Shown: positions 45,108-46,570 of the stretch, piece after piece
Layout of the letters: each line of letters opens with the position of its first letter
Numbering within the stretch: position 1 is the first letter of the stretch
Assembly (NCBI GenBank): GCA_947466085.1
Contig: CANIEC010000017.1
Span: 1 to 46,570, forward strand
Source: Rhodospirillales bacterium
Lineage (GTDB): Bacteria > Pseudomonadota > Alphaproteobacteria > Reyranellales > Reyranellaceae
Direction of reading: 5' to 3'
Length of the DNA: 46,570 nt
Translations under genes and position numbers: made by a program
The notes under the pieces: model-generated
What the model saw: the letters and a program-made list of their open reading frames with translations, nothing else
What the model was told of the DNA's origin: nothing
Database searches by the model: none

Positions 45108-45304
45108 GCGGCTACCGGTTCAGGCCGGAGGCACCAGCCTGGGCAACGCACGGTTCACCAACCGGGAGTGACTCGGGTCCAACCGAAAGAGCCTAAAGGT
45201 CCTTCGCTTCGCTCAGGATGACAATGGTGGCGTGATCAACGTAGTGCGCCGATGCAAGGAATGCTGTCATCCCCAGCGTGAGCGAGGGACCTTTGTCTTT
45301 GTCG
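45108..45304. other. Intergenic region with large inverted repeat
   Basis: This gap between convergent DUF3500 and cysK holds no gene. Its first 80 bases contain only a small dyad (GAGT-G-ACTC, about 45166-45174). The rest is the repeat described separately. Confidence 0.6.
45195..45294. repeat. REP-like inverted repeat
   Basis: Arms at 45195-45223 and 45265-45294 are imperfect reverse complements of about 29 bases each (AAAGGTCCTTCGCTTCGC and its partner, each ending in GATGACA toward the centre), separated by 41 bases. The 'ccttcgcttcgctcaggatgaca' look is a widespread intergenic bacterial repeat. It lies just after cysK and can also act as a bidirectional transcript end. Confidence 0.75.
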
Positions 45305-46381
45305 CTATCCCATCTGATAGCCGGGCGTGGACTTGGAGATGGCGATCTCCGACTCGTCCATGTCGTCGATGATGCCCTCGAACAGCGGCGTGGTGAGATA
45401 GCGCTCACCGGTGTCGGGCAGCATGCAGAGGATGACCGAACCGGGCGCGGCCTTGGCCGCCACCTGGAGAGAGATGGCGAAGGTCGAGCCGCCGGAAATG
45501 CCGGTGAAGATGCCTTCCTTCTGCGCCAGCGCCTTGGCGCATTTGATCCCATCGGCCCCAACGACCGGCAGGAGCTCGTCGAAGTATTTCTTGTCGATGG
45601 ATTCCTGCAGCACCAGCGGGATGAAGTCCGGCGTCCAGCCCTGGATCGGATGCGGTTCGAAAGCGGGATGGCTGACCGCGGGTGACCCGTCCGCCGCCCG
45701 CTCCTGCGCCTTGCCGCTGCCGAGGAGTTGGGCGTTGGCGGGCTCGGTCAGGATGATCTTCGTCTCGGGCCGCTCCCGGCGCAGCGCCCGCGCCACGCCG
45801 GTCACCGTGCCTCCGGTCCCGTAGCCGCTTACGAAATAATCGAGCCGGCTGCCGGTGAAGTCGGCCAGGATCTCGCGCGCCGTGGTGGCTTCGTGGATCT
45901 CGGCGTTGGCGTCGGTCTCGAACTGGTGGGCCAGGAACCAGCCGTTGGCCTTCGCGAGCTCGACCGCCTTCTGGTACATGCCGAGCCCCTTCTGGGCGCG
46001 CGGCGTCAGCACGACCTTGGCGCCCAGCATGCGCATCAGCTTGCGCCGCTCGATCGAGAAACTTTCGGCCATGGTGACCACCAGCGGATAGCCCTTCTGG
46101 GCGCAGACCATGGCCAGGCCGATTCCGGTATTGCCGCTGGTCGCCTCGACCACGGTCTGGCCTGGCTTCAGCGTGCCGTTGCGCTCGGCCGCCTCGATGA
46201 TGTTGACGGCAAGGCGATCCTTCACCGAGCCGCCGGGATTGAAGGCCTCGACCTTGACGTAGATCGTGACACCCTTGGGGGCGAGGGCGTTGATGCGGAT
46301 GCAGGGCGTGTCGCCGATCGTGTCGAGCACGTTGTCGTAAAGTCGACCGCGTCCCGCAGTGGTCCGGATCTTGGCGCCCAT
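45305..46381 (-). CDS. cysK: Cysteine synthase A (O-acetylserine sulfhydrylase)
   Basis: Makes cysteine from O-acetylserine and sulfide with PLP. 358 residues from the ATG, which has GGAG 7 bases upstream. The PLP lysine is Lys54 in FNPGGSVKDRLA; EATSGNTGIGLAMV binds the substrate carboxylate, and GYGTGGTVTGVARAL binds the PLP phosphate. The protein is longer than the 320-residue enteric CysK by an insertion near residue 235 (AADGSPAVSHPAFEPH) and a C-terminal extension (DESEIAISKSTPGYQMG). Cystathionine beta-synthase-like enzymes share this fold, but CBS domains are absent. It is divergent from the partial gene at the window's end. Confidence 0.93.
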   Translation of the reverse strand: MGAKIRTTAGRGRLYDNVLDTIGDTPCIRINALAPKGVTIYVKVEAFNPGGSVKDRLAVNIIEAAERNGTLKPGQTVVEATSGNTGIGLAMVCAQKGYPLVVTMAESFSIERRKLMRMLGAKVVLTPRAQKGLGMYQKAVELAKANGWFLAHQFETDANAEIHEATTAREILADFTGSRLDYFVSGYGTGGTVTGVARALRRERPETKIILTEPANAQLLGSGKAQERAADGSPAVSHPAFEPHPIQGWTPDFIPLVLQESIDKKYFDELLPVVGADGIKCAKALAQKEGIFTGISGGSTFAISLQVAAKAAPGSVILCMLPDTGERYLTTPLFEGIIDDMDESEIAISKSTPGYQMG

Positions 46382-46533
46382 ATTCGTCTCCGTTTGCCTG
46401 AAGGCCAATCCTACGCCGGTTCGGCGTGGCCACGAAATGCTCGATGCGCAAACCGTATCGACCTTGCGTACTTCGCGCATCCATCGATAGGTTAGTCTCG
46501 CAGACGCGGCGACGGGCCGCCTGGAGTTTCGAC

Positions 46534-46570
46534 ATGAGCACGGCAGCCGCACGACCGGACATCGACCCGC
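46534..46570 (+). CDS. Start of an unidentified gene (truncated by window edge)
   Basis: An ATG with GGAG 7 bases upstream (CTGGAGTTTCGAC) opens a frame MSTAAARPDIDP that runs off the window. Twelve codons are too few to name a product. Its position divergent from cysK and its good ribosome site make it a likely real gene. Confidence 0.5.
   Translation, partial: MSTAAARPDIDP

Overview
The window is about two-thirds G+C. Its gene set and gene order are typical of an alphaproteobacterium. The clearest markers are pckA divergent from hugZ and chvI-chvG, followed by hprK, rapZ, a mannose-type EIIA, ptsH and ahcY. After these come tsaE-amgK-murU-addB-addA-trxA, then folC, accD and trp genes on the opposite strand, and ispB divergent from a small-molecule/RNA methyltransferase and an S49 peptidase. 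The gene content fits a free-living Rhodospirillales- or Reyranella-like organism, but genus cannot be fixed from sequence alone.

Layout. 1-2290 (minus): a DUF3300-DUF2950-glycine-zipper lipoprotein cluster of exported proteins. 2377-6784 (minus): a membrane class III nucleotide cyclase, ATP-dependent PEP carboxykinase and a HugZ-like haem/flavin-fold protein. 6905-11516 (plus): the ChvG/ChvI two-component system with a regulatory PTS (HprK, RapZ, EIIA, HPr). 11673-13064: ahcY with its own leader and terminator. 13127-22060 (plus): tsaE, the AmgK/MurU peptidoglycan-recycling pair, the AddAB recombination nuclease and thioredoxin. 22073-35209 (mostly minus): folC, accD, a penicillin-binding carboxypeptidase, a plus-strand glyoxalase-II-like hydrolase, a low-GC zeta-like kinase with a small partner, trpA, trpB, a membrane glycosyltransferase-like gene, a RidA protein, trpF, pyrF, glpK and ispB. 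35265-37344 (plus): methyltransferase, S49 peptidase, SnoaL-like protein. 37348-41120 (minus): a catabolic cluster of a D-carbamoylase-like nitrilase, a uronate dehydrogenase-like enzyme, a FadR-type GntR regulator and an L-carbamoylase-like M20 hydrolase. 41237-45107 (plus): a DsbD/ScsB-like reductase, a peroxiredoxin-like protein and a DUF3500 protein, all exported or membrane. 45305-46381 (minus): cysK. A new plus-strand gene starts at 46534.

How the parts work together. The first half joins cell-envelope and acid sensing (ChvGI) with a carbon/nitrogen signalling PTS and gluconeogenesis (PckA). There is no EI and no sugar permease here, so the PTS part looks regulatory. The trpFBA-accD-folC block is the ancestral core. 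It is interrupted by ridA plus a glycosyltransferase between trpF and trpB, and by the zeta-like pair, the metallo-hydrolase and dacF between trpA and accD.

Most interesting points: the low-GC zeta-like module, which meets its neighbour in a perfect palindrome holding both stop codons; the two-carbamoylase/uronate-dehydrogenase cluster with a near-perfect GntR operator; two strong hairpins that contain the start codon of the next gene (cyclase and tsaE); a RapZ whose Walker A lysine is replaced; and an inverted repeat upstream of ahcY.

No rRNA, tRNA, CRISPR array or insertion sequence was recognised. No gap between genes exceeds 300 bases; the longest (about 200 bases, 45108-45304) holds a large inverted repeat.
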